Below are positions 7,269 through 15,699 of a DNA stretch of 44,911 nucleotides, piece by piece. Every line of letters starts with the position of its first letter. The stretch's first letter is position 1. The notes below the pieces were generated by a model, which worked only from the letters and a program-made list of their open reading frames with translations, made no database searches and was not told where the DNA came from. This DNA is from Defluviitaleaceae bacterium (lineage in GTDB: Bacteria; Bacillota; Clostridia; Lachnospirales; WRAX01): assembly GCA_009784615.1 (NCBI GenBank), contig WRBJ01000013.1:1-44911 (forward strand), written 5' to 3'. The position numbers were made by a program, and so were the translations under genes.

Positions 7269-7304
7269 CATAAGAAACCCTTTTTGCAAAGGGTTTCTTA
7301 TGAT
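7267..7304. promoter_or_regulatory. Perfect 17-bp inverted repeat at the murA start site
   Basis: Arms 7267-7283 and 7288-7304 are perfectly complementary (core AAGAAACCCTTT and AAAGGGTTTCTT) around TTGC. The left arm begins in the -10 box and covers the expected transcription start near 7275, so most of the left arm would not be fully in the RNA. That favours a DNA operator over an mRNA hairpin, though a terminator-like role for upstream readthrough is also possible. Confidence 0.55.
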
Positions 7305-7321
7305 AAAAATGAGGTGTTGAT

Positions 7322-8608
7322 TTGGAGCATTTTATTATAAATGGAAGCAAGCCACTGCGTGGCACGGTAAACATCAGCGGGGCAAAAAATGCCGCCGTTG
7401 CTATTATTCCTGCGGCTTTATTGGTTGATGGTGTTTGTATTATCGAAAACCTACCGCAAATAGAGGACGTGGCAAGCTACGTAGGCGTATTGCGCTCTAT
7501 GGGTGCCGAATGTAAATTTTTGTCAGACGACACTCTGCAAATTGACGCAAGCAATATTTGCACAACAAGAATAACCCCAGAACAGCTTAAAGATATGCGT
7601 GCGTCCTATTATTTGATTGGTGCATTGCTAGGGCGTTTTAAAAAGGCAGATGTGCCAATGCCAGGCGGTTGCAATTTTGGTGTGCGTCCCATAGACCTAC
7701 ATATTAAAGGCTTTGAAAATTTAGGCGCGAAAGTTGTGCAAGAACACGGCAAGGTTACGGCAGAAGCCAGTAACCTTGTTGGTACGCAAATATTTCTTGA
7801 TGTTGCGTCCGTCGGTGCTACAATAAACATTATGATGGCGGCAGTTTATGCCGAAGGTACAACAACAATAGAAAACGCCGCAAAAGAACCACATATTGTA
7901 GATTGCGCAAACTTCCTTAATATGTGCGGCGCAAAAATAAAAGGTGCCGGCACCGACGTTATACGCATAACAGGTGTGGATAAGTTGGAAGGCAAGCGGT
8001 ATTCTATAATTCCAGACCAAATAGAAGCAGGTACGTATATGATAGCCGCCGCAATAACCTGCGGCGATGTAAAGGTTTGTAACATAATACCAAAACATAT
8101 GGAATCACTTACGGCAAAACTACAAGAAGTAGGTGCAGAGCTTGTCGTGCGTGAAGATTGGATTAGGGTTATAGCCAAAAAACCCCTATCCGCCGCCAAT
8201 GTTAAAACGCTATATTACCCTGGCTTCCCCACAGACCTACAACCGCAAATGACAACACTATTAACCCAATGCGAAGGTGTTAGTTATGTAAACGAAACTG
8301 TGTTCGACACCCGCTTTCAATACGTTGACCAGCTAACCCGCCTTGGTGCAAAAATAACACTAGAAGGTAGAATGGCTGTCGTAGAAGGTGCAAGCCGTCT
8401 AACAGGTGCAGAGGTCGTTGCGACGGACCTGCGTGCAGGTGCCGCATTAATGCTTGCCGCTCTAGCCGCAGAAGGCACAACAAAAATATCCAATCTATAT
8501 TATATTGATAGAGGCTACGAAAAAATCGTACAAAAATTATCAGCATTAGGTGCAGAGGTTCGCCGTGTTAGTAGCGATGACGATTTGCCAATGTTGATGG
8601 AGGCTTAA
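7322..8608 (+). CDS. murA: UDP-N-acetylglucosamine 1-carboxyvinyltransferase (MurA), first copy
   Basis: 428 residues. MurA transfers enolpyruvate from PEP to UDP-GlcNAc, the first committed step of peptidoglycan synthesis in the cytoplasm. Active-site residues are in place: Lys22 (SGAKNA), Arg93 (MRASYY) and the PEP-reactive Cys117 (PGGCNFGVRPIDLH), so fosfomycin sensitivity is expected. The start is TTG at 7322 after GAGGTG; MEHFIINGSKPLRG matches the usual N-terminus. A second murA lies 1.5 kb downstream on the other strand, the usual two-copy state of low-GC Gram-positives. Confidence 0.95.
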   Translation: MEHFIINGSKPLRGTVNISGAKNAAVAIIPAALLVDGVCIIENLPQIEDVASYVGVLRSMGAECKFLSDDTLQIDASNICTTRITPEQLKDMRASYYLIGALLGRFKKADVPMPGGCNFGVRPIDLHIKGFENLGAKVVQEHGKVTAEASNLVGTQIFLDVASVGATINIMMAAVYAEGTTTIENAAKEPHIVDCANFLNMCGAKIKGAGTDVIRITGVDKLEGKRYSIIPDQIEAGTYMIAAAITCGDVKVCNIIPKHMESLTAKLQEVGAELVVREDWIRVIAKKPLSAANVKTLYYPGFPTDLQPQMTTLLTQCEGVSYVNETVFDTRFQYVDQLTRLGAKITLEGRMAVVEGASRLTGAEVVATDLRAGAALMLAALAAEGTTKISNLYYIDRGYEKIVQKLSALGAEVRRVSSDDDLPMLMEA

Positions 8609-8615
8609 AACATTT

Positions 8616-9407
8616 ATGTCCATAAAATTTTGCACAATTGCCAGCGGTTCAAGCGGCAATTGTGCTTTTATTTCATCAGGCAGTGATAAAATTTTGATAG
8701 ACGCAGGGCTTTCAGGCAAAGCGTTAGAGCAATTGTTGACAAGCGCAGGTGTCAACGCCGCAGAGCTTACCGCAATATTTATCACCCACGAACACACCGA
8801 CCATACAAAAGGTGCGGGCATTTTGTCCCGCCGTTTTAACATACCCGTCTATATGACAGCAGGCACAGCGGCAGGTGCAGACCTAGGCAAAATCCCTGCT
8901 CACAACCATTTTTTGGTGCGTCCAAATATTTCCATCGCACTGGACGGTATGGAAGTAACACCCTTTAACATCAACCACGACGCAAACGAGCCTGTGGGCT
9001 ATACAATTAAAACCGACAAACATAAAATAGCCATAGCAACCGACCTAGGGCATATTTGCGAAAATGCAGAAAAAAACTTCGCAAATGCGGATATTATAAT
9101 AATAGAAGCAAACCACGACCTAGATATGTTAAAAAACGGCTCTTATCCTGCGCGTCTAAAGCAACGCATTTTAAGCAATATCGGTCATCTATCCAATACG
9201 GCTTGCGGCGTATTTTTAGCCGAAAATTATTCGTCTAAAACAAAGCATATATTCCTAGCCCATCTAAGCCAAGAAAATAACCGCCCCATATTAGCATACG
9301 AAACGGTTAAAAACATACTGCTGGCAAATAAAATCAACCTAGACACACAAACAAACCTGCACCTAGCAAACCGCTTGGCACCAAGTAAAATGGTCGAACT
9401 AATTTAG
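8616..9407 (+). CDS. Metallo-beta-lactamase-fold hydrolase, YycJ/WalJ type
   Basis: 263 residues. The N-terminus (FCTIASGSSGNCAFISSG) and the metal-binding motif THEHTDH (57-63) fit the YycJ/WalJ branch of metallo-beta-lactamase-fold enzymes, which are thought to act on nucleic acids. Further metal ligands are likely at the ATDLGH segment (about 141-146) and a late His. It starts 12 nt after GGAGG and lies 7 bp after murA, so the two are probably one transcript. Its 3' end overlaps the convergent XRE gene by 4 bp. The substrate is not known. Confidence 0.88.
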   Translation: MSIKFCTIASGSSGNCAFISSGSDKILIDAGLSGKALEQLLTSAGVNAAELTAIFITHEHTDHTKGAGILSRRFNIPVYMTAGTAAGADLGKIPAHNHFLVRPNISIALDGMEVTPFNINHDANEPVGYTIKTDKHKIAIATDLGHICENAEKNFANADIIIIEANHDLDMLKNGSYPARLKQRILSNIGHLSNTACGVFLAENYSSKTKHIFLAHLSQENNRPILAYETVKNILLANKINLDTQTNLHLANRLAPSKMVELI

Positions 9408-9712
9408 TTTTGCATAGACTTTAATAAATCCAACAACGAAGTCCTTTGGTTTGTGTTTAACGCACTCCAAATATCAAGCAAATCTTTTTGCTCTTTATTT
9501 AGCGTAATCGCTTCACCATTTTGCGCAAAAAATTGCGAAAGACTAATACCAAAACCCTTACAAATAGCATCCAATGTCGCCATAGACGGCTGGTGATTAA
9601 GCCTAAAAAGGTTGTTTAAAGAGCCTTCCGGTAACCCAGCTTCCTTAGCTAGCTTATAATTGCTCCACCCTCTTTGGTTCTTCATTTGCGTAATTCTTTC
9701 TAAAACATCCAT
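9404..9712 (-). CDS. XRE-family helix-turn-helix regulator
   Basis: 102 residues. Residues about 3-58 form an XRE/Cro DNA-binding domain (NYKLAKEAGLPEGSLNNLFR is the helix-turn-helix, ending in PSMATLDAICKGFGISLSQFF). The tail is a short helical segment. ATG at 9712 is preferred to the GTG at 9721 because AGGAGG directly overlaps that GTG and sits 8 nt before the ATG. It is divergent from the small gene at 9855, and three related GC-core motifs between them look like its operators. Confidence 0.88.
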   Translation of the reverse strand: MDVLERITQMKNQRGWSNYKLAKEAGLPEGSLNNLFRLNHQPSMATLDAICKGFGISLSQFFAQNGEAITLNKEQKDLLDIWSALNTNQRTSLLDLLKSMQN

Positions 9713-9746
9713 ATCACGCACCTCCTATGTAAAGAATACACATATA

Positions 9747-9812
9747 TTAATGCGCAAAAAATGATAAAAAGCACTTGCAATTACGCATATTATGATGTAT
9801 AATTGTGCATAA
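9747..9812. promoter_or_regulatory. Promoter and likely operators between XRE gene and small ORF
   Basis: On the plus strand TTGCAA (9775-9780), a 17-bp spacer and TATAAT (9798-9803) form a strong promoter for the 9855 gene. Three similar sites surround it: TTAATGCGCAA (9747-9757), TTACGCATA (9781-9789) and TTGTGCATAA (9803-9812, complement TTATGCACAA). Two flank the -10, as expected for repression by the divergent XRE protein. Confidence 0.55.
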
Positions 9813-9854
9813 ATCACTGTGTTATAAGTTGAATATAGGAGGCGGTAATGGCAT

Positions 9855-10079
9855 ATGAGGAGCAAGATTAGAATCTGCACAGACTTAAATAATATCGTAA
9901 ACAGGGTCGCAAGAAGCGAAATGACTGTTGACCAGTTTTCACATATTGCCGTGTCACAACAACTTAAAGAAGAAATAACCGCCGACTATAAAAAGATTAA
10001 GGAGCTAGAGCAAGAATATCTAAAATCCTTCGGCGAGCCACCACAAAAACGCCCTTGCGGCAAATTATATAGTTGGTGA
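9855..10079 (+). CDS. Hypothetical small protein, 74 residues
   Basis: No family recognised. The protein is charged, with a probable helical middle (LKEEITADYKKIKELEQEYL, about 42-61) and a short C-terminal end containing PQKRPCGKLYSW. No membrane segment is visible. AGGAGG (9838-9843) lies 11 nt before the ATG. A strong promoter flanked by XRE-type operator motifs drives it, and it is divergent from the XRE regulator, so the two form a self-contained regulated pair. A toxin-antitoxin or phage-remnant origin is possible but nothing in the sequence proves it. Confidence 0.65.
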   Translation: MRSKIRICTDLNNIVNRVARSEMTVDQFSHIAVSQQLKEEITADYKKIKELEQEYLKSFGEPPQKRPCGKLYSW

Positions 10080-10115
10080 AAAATCGGAACGCACCCTCGG
10101 CGTTCCGATTTTTAT
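10079..10115. terminator. Bidirectional terminator between small ORF and second murA
   Basis: AAAAATCGGAACGC (10079-10092) and GCGTTCCGATTTTT (10100-10113) form a perfect 14-bp stem around a 7-nt loop, with T-rich sequence at both 3' ends. It serves the 9855 gene on the plus strand and murA on the minus strand. Confidence 0.9.
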
Positions 10116-10124
10116 TTTCTTTTA

Positions 10125-11387
10125 TCAGCAAGTCTTTTCTTCACGACGTATCTTCGCTCCCAGCTCACGTAATTTTGTATCAAAATTATAATATCCTCTA
10201 TCAATATGATAAATATCGTGTATCTCCGTAGTACCCGTCGCCGCCAAAGCCGCAAGCATTAACGCCGCACCTGCACGCAAATCGCTTGCACGCACCTGCG
10301 TCCCCGTCAACTTTTGCACCCCTTCAATTATCGCAGAACGGCTGTCTATCTTGATATCCGCTCCCATCCTAATAAGCTCCGGCACATGCATAAAGCGGTT
10401 TTCAAACACCGTTTCTGTTACAATATTCGTCCCTGGTGTAATAGTCAATAATGATAAAAACTGCGCCTGCATATCTGTAGGAAAACCAGGATACGGCAGG
10501 GTTTTAATGTCAATCGGCTTTCTATCAGGGCTGCCTTTTACACGTATGCCATCTTCTGCTTCGTCAATCTCAACACCCATTTCACGCAATTTTGCAATGG
10601 CTGGTTTTAAATGGTCTATAACAATATTTTCCAAAAACACATCACCGTCGGTAATAGCGGCGGCTATCATAAAAGTCCCCGCCTCTATACGGTCGGGTAT
10701 AACTTGATGATTAGTTCCGTGCAATTTATCTACACCCGTTATCTTTATCGTATCCGTACCGCTACCCCTAATCTGTGCGCCCATTGATGTTAAAAAATTA
10801 GACAAATCTACAATTTCAGGCTCTACAGCGGCATTTTGTATAATAGTCTGACCCTCTGCCAAAACCGCCGCCATCATTATATTTTCCGTAGCCCCAACAG
10901 ATGGAAAATCAAGATAAATATTTGCACCAACCAGTTTATCTGCTTTAGCGTAAATATATCCGTGTTCCTGCGAAATCTCCGCACCCAAAGCCGCAAGCCC
11001 TTTTAAATGTAGGTCAACAGGGCGTGAGCCAATGGCGCATCCACCAGGCATAGAAATTTTAACTTCGCCGCAACGTGCCAATATAGGACCAGCCACCAAA
11101 AAAGATGCTCGCATTTTTGTACACAGCTCGTACGATGCTTGTGTTTTGACAATATCCTCAGTGCGTACTATCAGCTTTTCATCTTCCGTCCAAGCCGTTT
11201 TCCCGCCCAAATCTTCTATTAGGTTTTGCATTATAAGTACATCTGTTAATTTTGGCACATCTTGTATAACACATTCTTTGTCCGTCAGCAAAGTCGCCGC
11301 AATTATAGGCAATACCGAATTTTTACTGCCACCAATGCGCACACGCCCCATCAGCCGTCCGCTGTGCTCTATCACAAATTTTTCCAT
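10125..11387 (-). CDS. murA: UDP-N-acetylglucosamine 1-carboxyvinyltransferase, second copy
   Basis: 420 residues from the chosen ATG at 11387 (MEKFVIEHSGRLMG), which matches the normal MurA N-terminus; the frame extends 18 codons further but the extra part is not family-like and would run into the mnmE promoter region. Lys22, Arg93 and the catalytic Cys117 (PGGCAIGSRPVDLH) fall at the same positions as in the first copy. It is clearly a paralogue rather than a recent duplicate, since the two proteins differ throughout. It could be called murZ or murA2. The strong terminator at 10079-10115 ends it. Confidence 0.94.
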   Translation of the reverse strand: MEKFVIEHSGRLMGRVRIGGSKNSVLPIIAATLLTDKECVIQDVPKLTDVLIMQNLIEDLGGKTAWTEDEKLIVRTEDIVKTQASYELCTKMRASFLVAGPILARCGEVKISMPGGCAIGSRPVDLHLKGLAALGAEISQEHGYIYAKADKLVGANIYLDFPSVGATENIMMAAVLAEGQTIIQNAAVEPEIVDLSNFLTSMGAQIRGSGTDTIKITGVDKLHGTNHQVIPDRIEAGTFMIAAAITDGDVFLENIVIDHLKPAIAKLREMGVEIDEAEDGIRVKGSPDRKPIDIKTLPYPGFPTDMQAQFLSLLTITPGTNIVTETVFENRFMHVPELIRMGADIKIDSRSAIIEGVQKLTGTQVRASDLRAGAALMLAALAATGTTEIHDIYHIDRGYYNFDTKLRELGAKIRREEKTC

Positions 11388-11462
11388 AACATCACCCACA
11401 AACCCATTTTTTTCTATATCTGTAATAGTATGGTCAAACAACCCTTATTTGATACTGCGATA

Positions 11463-11491
11463 TTGCAATTAAATAAAATATATGATATACT
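11463..11491 (+). promoter_or_regulatory. mnmE promoter
   Basis: TTGCAA (11463-11468), a 17-bp spacer and TATACT (11486-11491). The transcription start would be near 11498, only about 10 nt before the GTG at 11508. The ATG at 11430 lies upstream of this promoter. Confidence 0.65.
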
Positions 11492-11507
11492 GCTAAAAGG
11501 TGATTTT

Positions 11508-12866
11508 GTGCGCAAAAACTCAAGATTTAATTTAGATGATACCATTGTTGGAATTTTAGCCCCAACAGGTGGTGCTGTTTCAATTGTTCGTATAAGCGGG
11601 GATGATGCTCTGCATATTTTGGACAAGATTTTTGTGTGTAAAAATAAAGGTGAGTTTGAAAGCCATAGAATATATTATGGATGGATAGTCGACGGCAAAC
11701 AAAGGTTAGACGAGGTACTAGTTAGCGTAATGTTAGCACCACGCACTTTCACCCGTCAAAATGTAGTAGAAATTAACTGCCACGGCGGCACATTGGCTGT
11801 AAATAAGGTTTTATCATTAATACTTGCAAACGGCGCAAGACTTGCAGAAGCAGGCGAATTTACAAAACGTGCATTTTTAGCGGGTCGCATTGACCTATCC
11901 CAAGCAGAAGCCGTTATGGATGTAATTTCCGCCAAAAGCGAAGCCTCGTATAAAGCGGCCATAAACCAGCTTTCTGGACGGCTTGCACAGCTTTTAAGGG
12001 TCTGCACAAATGACCTTTTAAATATATTAGCCCGCATAGAGATGTCAATTGATTACCCAGAACACGAAGAAGCCGAAATTGTGGCGCAGGACGTTAAAAT
12101 CAGACTTAAAGATATTTTGTCGCAAATAGATAAATTACTTGCAACGGCAAACCAAGGACAATTGATACGCGAAGGCATTAAAACCGCCATTATAGGTCGC
12201 CCAAACGTTGGAAAATCTTCCCTTCTTAACGCTCTAATTGGTCAAGAACGTGCCATTGTAACCCATATAGCAGGCACAACCCGTGATGTACTGCGTGAAA
12301 CAATTAAGCTAGGTGATATTTTTTTGATAATAGCGGACACGGCAGGCATTAGAGAAACGGACGATATTGTAGAAAACGAAGGCGTTAAACGCTCTATAAA
12401 AGAAAGCGAAAACGCCGATTTGGTGCTGTTGGTGCTAGATGGCAGTGAAGATTTAGATGATAAATTTATTTCCGAGCAAGCCCATAAAAATATGATAGCA
12501 GTGGTAAATAAATGCGATTTGCCGCAAAAAATAGATTTAAACAAAATCCCGATACCATATGTAACAATCTCTGCCAAAGACCATAAAGGCATTGAAGAAT
12601 TGTCTACAAAAATCAAAGAAATTTTTGCAATAAACAATTTACAATATAATCAAGATATGGTAACAAATGTACGTCACATCAACCTTTTAAACATAGCCAA
12701 AAGCTCTATAAAATCCGCAATAAACGCAATTGATATGGGAATGTTTATAGATATGGTGGCAATTGATATACAAGACACCTATGCCGCAATTGGCGAAATA
12801 ACAGGCATTGTGGTGGATGAAGAATTGATAAATAAAATTTTTGCAGATTTTTGTTTGGGTAAGTAA
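11508..12866 (+). CDS. mnmE: tRNA modification GTPase MnmE
   Basis: 452 residues. With MnmG it makes the 5-carboxymethylaminomethyl group on the wobble uridine of certain tRNAs. Visible parts: N-terminal folate-binding domain (DTIVGILAPTGGAVSIVRIS), a central helical domain, the inserted G domain (P-loop GRPNVGKSS, GTTRD, DTAGIRE, NKCD), and the C-terminal FCLGK box with its conserved Cys. The GTG start at 11508 is chosen because the protein then has family length, AAAGG precedes it, and the best promoter lies between it and the alternative ATG at 11430. It is followed by an 89-bp double-dyad element and then mnmG. Confidence 0.94.
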   Translation: MRKNSRFNLDDTIVGILAPTGGAVSIVRISGDDALHILDKIFVCKNKGEFESHRIYYGWIVDGKQRLDEVLVSVMLAPRTFTRQNVVEINCHGGTLAVNKVLSLILANGARLAEAGEFTKRAFLAGRIDLSQAEAVMDVISAKSEASYKAAINQLSGRLAQLLRVCTNDLLNILARIEMSIDYPEHEEAEIVAQDVKIRLKDILSQIDKLLATANQGQLIREGIKTAIIGRPNVGKSSLLNALIGQERAIVTHIAGTTRDVLRETIKLGDIFLIIADTAGIRETDDIVENEGVKRSIKESENADLVLLVLDGSEDLDDKFISEQAHKNMIAVVNKCDLPQKIDLNKIPIPYVTISAKDHKGIEELSTKIKEIFAINNLQYNQDMVTNVRHINLLNIAKSSIKSAINAIDMGMFIDMVAIDIQDTYAAIGEITGIVVDEELINKIFADFCLGK

Positions 12867-12954
12867 CACCGGTTAAAACCGGTTGATAAAATACGGCTGA
12901 GAGCCACCTAAGCCGACTCTGAGTCGGAACTTTTTAACCGGTTTTAACCGGTGT
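12866..12954. repeat. 89-bp double-dyad element, copy 1 (mnmE-mnmG)
   Basis: The outer arms ACACCGGTTAAAACCGGTT (12866-12884) and AACCGGTTTTAACCGGTGT (12936-12954) are a perfect 19-bp inverted repeat; each arm contains ACCGGT twice. Two smaller hairpins lie inside: GGCT/AGCC (12895-12905) and CCGACTC/GAGTCGG (12913-12927). The first base overlaps the mnmE stop codon, and the mnmG ribosome binding site follows closely. Copy 2 at 24734-24822 has the same length and plan. No T tract follows, so it is not a standard terminator. Confidence 0.85.
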
Positions 12955-12982
12955 CCCATTTCAATAAGGAGGGTCATCCCAG

Positions 12983-14866
12983 ATGTACATAGCCAAACCA
13001 TCAAATATAATAGTAATAGGAGTAGGACACGCAGGCTGTGAAGCGGCACTTGCGGCGGCTCGTATGGGTTTGTCTGTAAAAATCTTCGCCATTTCTTTAG
13101 AAAGCATTGCAATGATGCCCTGCAACCCCAATATAGGCGGCACATCAAAAGGACATTTGGTGCGTGAAATTGATGCGCTAGGCGGCGAAATGGGCAAAAA
13201 TATAGACAAAACATATATACAATCAAAAATGCTAAATCTTGGCAAGGGCCCCGCTGTACATTCGTTACGTGCGCAAGCTGATAAATTCAAATATTCGCAA
13301 GAAATGAAGCGTACATTGGAAAATATCCCAAACCTACAAATCATCCAATCTGAAGTTATAGATATACTTGTCGAAAATTCCGAAATAGCGGGTGTTATTA
13401 CCGCTTCTGGTGCAAAATACCCAGCAAAGACTGTTATAATCGCCACAGGCACATATTTAAACGCCCGTTGCATTTGGGGCGAAGTAAGCACTCAAACAGG
13501 TCCTGCGGGTCTTTCATCATCAACAAAACTCCGTACTTCCTTAGAAAAAGCAGGCATAGTAATGTATCGTTTTAAAACGGGCACACCTGCAAGAATACAT
13601 GCCGCAGGTGTAGATTTTTCGCAGATGATAGAACATAAAGGCGACGACGAAATTGTGCCGTTTTCCTTTGAAAATACGCCCGAAAGTATCGCTCGCAAGC
13701 AAATATCCTGCTATCTAACCCACACTAACGAAACCACCCACGATATAATACGTGCCAACATACACCGAAGCCCTATGTACAGCGGCGAAATAGACGGCAC
13801 AGGCACAAGGTATTGCCCGTCTATAGAGGATAAAGTGGTGCGTTTTGGCGAAAAAGCCAGTCATCAGGTATTTATAGAACCCGAAGGCGAAAACACGCAA
13901 GAACTCTATATTTCAGGAATGTCTACGTCTTTGCCCGAAGATGTGCAAATAGCTATGTATGCTTCAGTAAAAGGCTTAGAAAACGCCCACATAATGCGCT
14001 TTGGCTATGCTATAGAATATGATTGTATAGACGCAACCCAACTGCACCCAACGCTTGAGTTTAAGGCAATTGCAGGACTATATTCCGCAGGACAGTTTAA
14101 CGGTTCTAGCGGTTACGAAGAAGCCGCCGCACAAGGCTTGATTGCAGGCATTAACGCCGCCGCAAAAATCCTTGGCAAGCCGCCGCTTGTTATCGACCGC
14201 AGTGAGGCTTATATAGGCGTTATGATAGATGATTTGGTAACAAAGGGTACAAAAGAACCTTATAGGATGATGACCAGCCGTGCGGAATACAGGTTGCTTT
14301 TGCGGCAGGATAATGCAGATTTGCGGCTTACACCACGTGGTTATGGTTATCTTATAAACGATGAGCGATATGGGCGGCTATTGGAGAAAAAGCGGTTGAT
14401 AGACGACGAGATTAAACGTCTTAGGGGGCTAACGGTTGCTCCTAGCCCAATACTTAGCGAGCTGTTGTTGCACCATAACTCTACCCAAATTAGCTCTGGT
14501 GTGAAGCTGGCCGACCTTATAAAACGACCCGAGCTGACCTATGAAATACTTTCAGTTGTAGATGAAAACCGTCCGAGCTTACCTAAAGATGTTACAGAGC
14601 AGGTTAATATTGCCATAAAGTATGAGGGGTATATTGCAAAGCAATTGTTCCACGTGGAACAATTTAAGAAATTGGAAAATAGGCGGTTGCCTGATGATAT
14701 TGATTATGATGATGTGGGTAATTTGCGTATGGAAGCAAGACAGAAATTGAATGCTTTACGCCCCGCTAATATAGGGCAAGCCAGCAGGATAACCGGCGTT
14801 AATCCTGCGGATGTATCGAATTTGCTAGTTTATTTAGAGAAACGTAAGTTGGGAGGATTATCTTGA
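12983..14866 (+). CDS. mnmG: tRNA uridine 5-carboxymethylaminomethyl modification enzyme MnmG (GidA)
   Basis: 627 residues, the usual length. MnmG is the FAD-dependent partner of MnmE in wobble-uridine modification. The N-terminal FAD-binding motif reads [19 protein letters not shown] (one Val replaces the more common Gly), followed by the conserved [19 protein letters not shown]. The C-terminal helical MnmE-binding part ends in RLGGLS-like sequence after [12 protein letters not shown]. The ATG follows AAGGAGGGTCATCCCAG. The gene carries a perfect parS site near its 3' end and overlaps rsmG by four bases. Confidence 0.96.
   Translation: MYIAKPSNIIVIGVGHAGCEAALAAARMGLSVKIFAISLESIAMMPCNPNIGGTSKGHLVREIDALGGEMGKNIDKTYIQSKMLNLGKGPAVHSLRAQADKFKYSQEMKRTLENIPNLQIIQSEVIDILVENSEIAGVITASGAKYPAKTVIIATGTYLNARCIWGEVSTQTGPAGLSSSTKLRTSLEKAGIVMYRFKTGTPARIHAAGVDFSQMIEHKGDDEIVPFSFENTPESIARKQISCYLTHTNETTHDIIRANIHRSPMYSGEIDGTGTRYCPSIEDKVVRFGEKASHQVFIEPEGENTQELYISGMSTSLPEDVQIAMYASVKGLENAHIMRFGYAIEYDCIDATQLHPTLEFKAIAGLYSAGQFNGSSGYEEAAAQGLIAGINAAAKILGKPPLVIDRSEAYIGVMIDDLVTKGTKEPYRMMTSRAEYRLLLRQDNADLRLTPRGYGYLINDERYGRLLEKKRLIDDEIKRLRGLTVAPSPILSELLLHHNSTQISSGVKLADLIKRPELTYEILSVVDENRPSLPKDVTEQVNIAIKYEGYIAKQLFHVEQFKKLENRRLPDDIDYDDVGNLRMEARQKLNALRPANIGQASRITGVNPADVSNLLVYLEKRKLGGLS
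14646..14661. other. parS chromosome-partition site inside mnmG
   Basis: TGTTCCACGTGGAACA is a perfect 16-bp palindrome matching the Firmicutes parS consensus bound by ParB/Spo0J. It lies in the mnmG reading frame and encodes LFHVEQ. A second identical site is at 33057-33072. parA and parB themselves are not in the window. Confidence 0.93.
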
Positions 14867-15513
14867 GTTTGCGAGAGATGTTGAAAAACGGGGCTTTGGA
14901 GCTTGGGGTTGATTTGAGCAATAAAGCTATTACCGATTTATTGGCGTACAAAGATTTTATGCTGGAATATAATGAAAAGGTTAATTTGACAGCGATTACG
15001 GATGAGCATGATTTTATTGCAAAACATCTTTTAGATTGCCTTACATTGGTGTCGCATTTGCCGCAAGGGTCAAGAGTGATTGATATTGGCACTGGTGCAG
15101 GTTTGCCAGGTATGGTGTTAAAAATAGCCCGACCCGACCTTTACATAACGCTTTTGGATGCTAGAGCTAAGAAGCTGAAATTTCTTGATGAAGCCATTGA
15201 ACGTCTTGCACTTACAGACATATGCACAATACACGCACGGGCAGAAGATTTGCAAAAAGAAAAAGGGTATGCAAAAGGTTTTGATTTTGCCGTGTCGCGT
15301 GCAGTTGCCGCAATGGACAAATTATGTGGTTGGTGTTTGCCTTTTGTTAAGCAAGGCGGCGCATTTATCGCAATGAAAGGTCCAAATTATGCGGACGAAT
15401 TAGCCACCGCCAAGCCCATAATTAAAAAGCTGGGTGCGGTTGTAGATAAAATTACAGAGCTAACCCTGCCAAATGAAGAAATAACCCGAAATATAATCTT
15501 TATACAAAAATAA
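14863..15513 (+). CDS. rsmG: 16S rRNA (guanine-527-N7)-methyltransferase RsmG (GidB)
   Basis: 216 residues. RsmG methylates G527 of 16S rRNA using S-adenosylmethionine. The SAM-binding motif is [17 protein letters not shown] (about 70-86), followed by [12 protein letters not shown]. The start is TTG at 14863, overlapping the mnmG stop (TTGA) and placed after GGGAGGATTATC, so translation is probably coupled. In many Firmicutes parA and parB follow; here a terminator and a 560-bp non-coding stretch come next. Confidence 0.95.
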   Translation: MSLREMLKNGALELGVDLSNKAITDLLAYKDFMLEYNEKVNLTAITDEHDFIAKHLLDCLTLVSHLPQGSRVIDIGTGAGLPGMVLKIARPDLYITLLDARAKKLKFLDEAIERLALTDICTIHARAEDLQKEKGYAKGFDFAVSRAVAAMDKLCGWCLPFVKQGGAFIAMKGPNYADELATAKPIIKKLGAVVDKITELTLPNEEITRNIIFIQK

Positions 15514-15520
15514 GGTCAAG

Positions 15521-15566
15521 CACATTCACGGTCTGTTGCAATGCAGAGTTTGAATGTGTTTTTTAT
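15521..15566 (+). terminator. Terminator after rsmG
   Basis: CACATTCA (15521-15528) pairs with TGAATGTG (15551-15558) around a 22-nt loop, followed by a run of six T. It ends mnmE-mnmG-rsmG. Confidence 0.75.
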
Positions 15567-15699
15567 TATAAAATTTTTTTATTTGTGGAAATAGTAAAAT
15601 AACATCACTAAATACCCCACCTTGATGTGGTTACATAGTTGTTTATTTATGTTAATGTAAACAATATAGATTATCTTACCGAAACATAACTAATCCTTT

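Noticed and set aside
11430-11507. Upstream ATG for mnmE
   Set aside because: It lies upstream of the best promoter, has no ribosome binding site, and lengthens the protein beyond the family start.
14331-14346. A third CCACGTGG core near 14335
   Set aside because: Only the central 8 bp match parS; the flanks do not fit TGTT...AACA, and codon use for PRG explains it.
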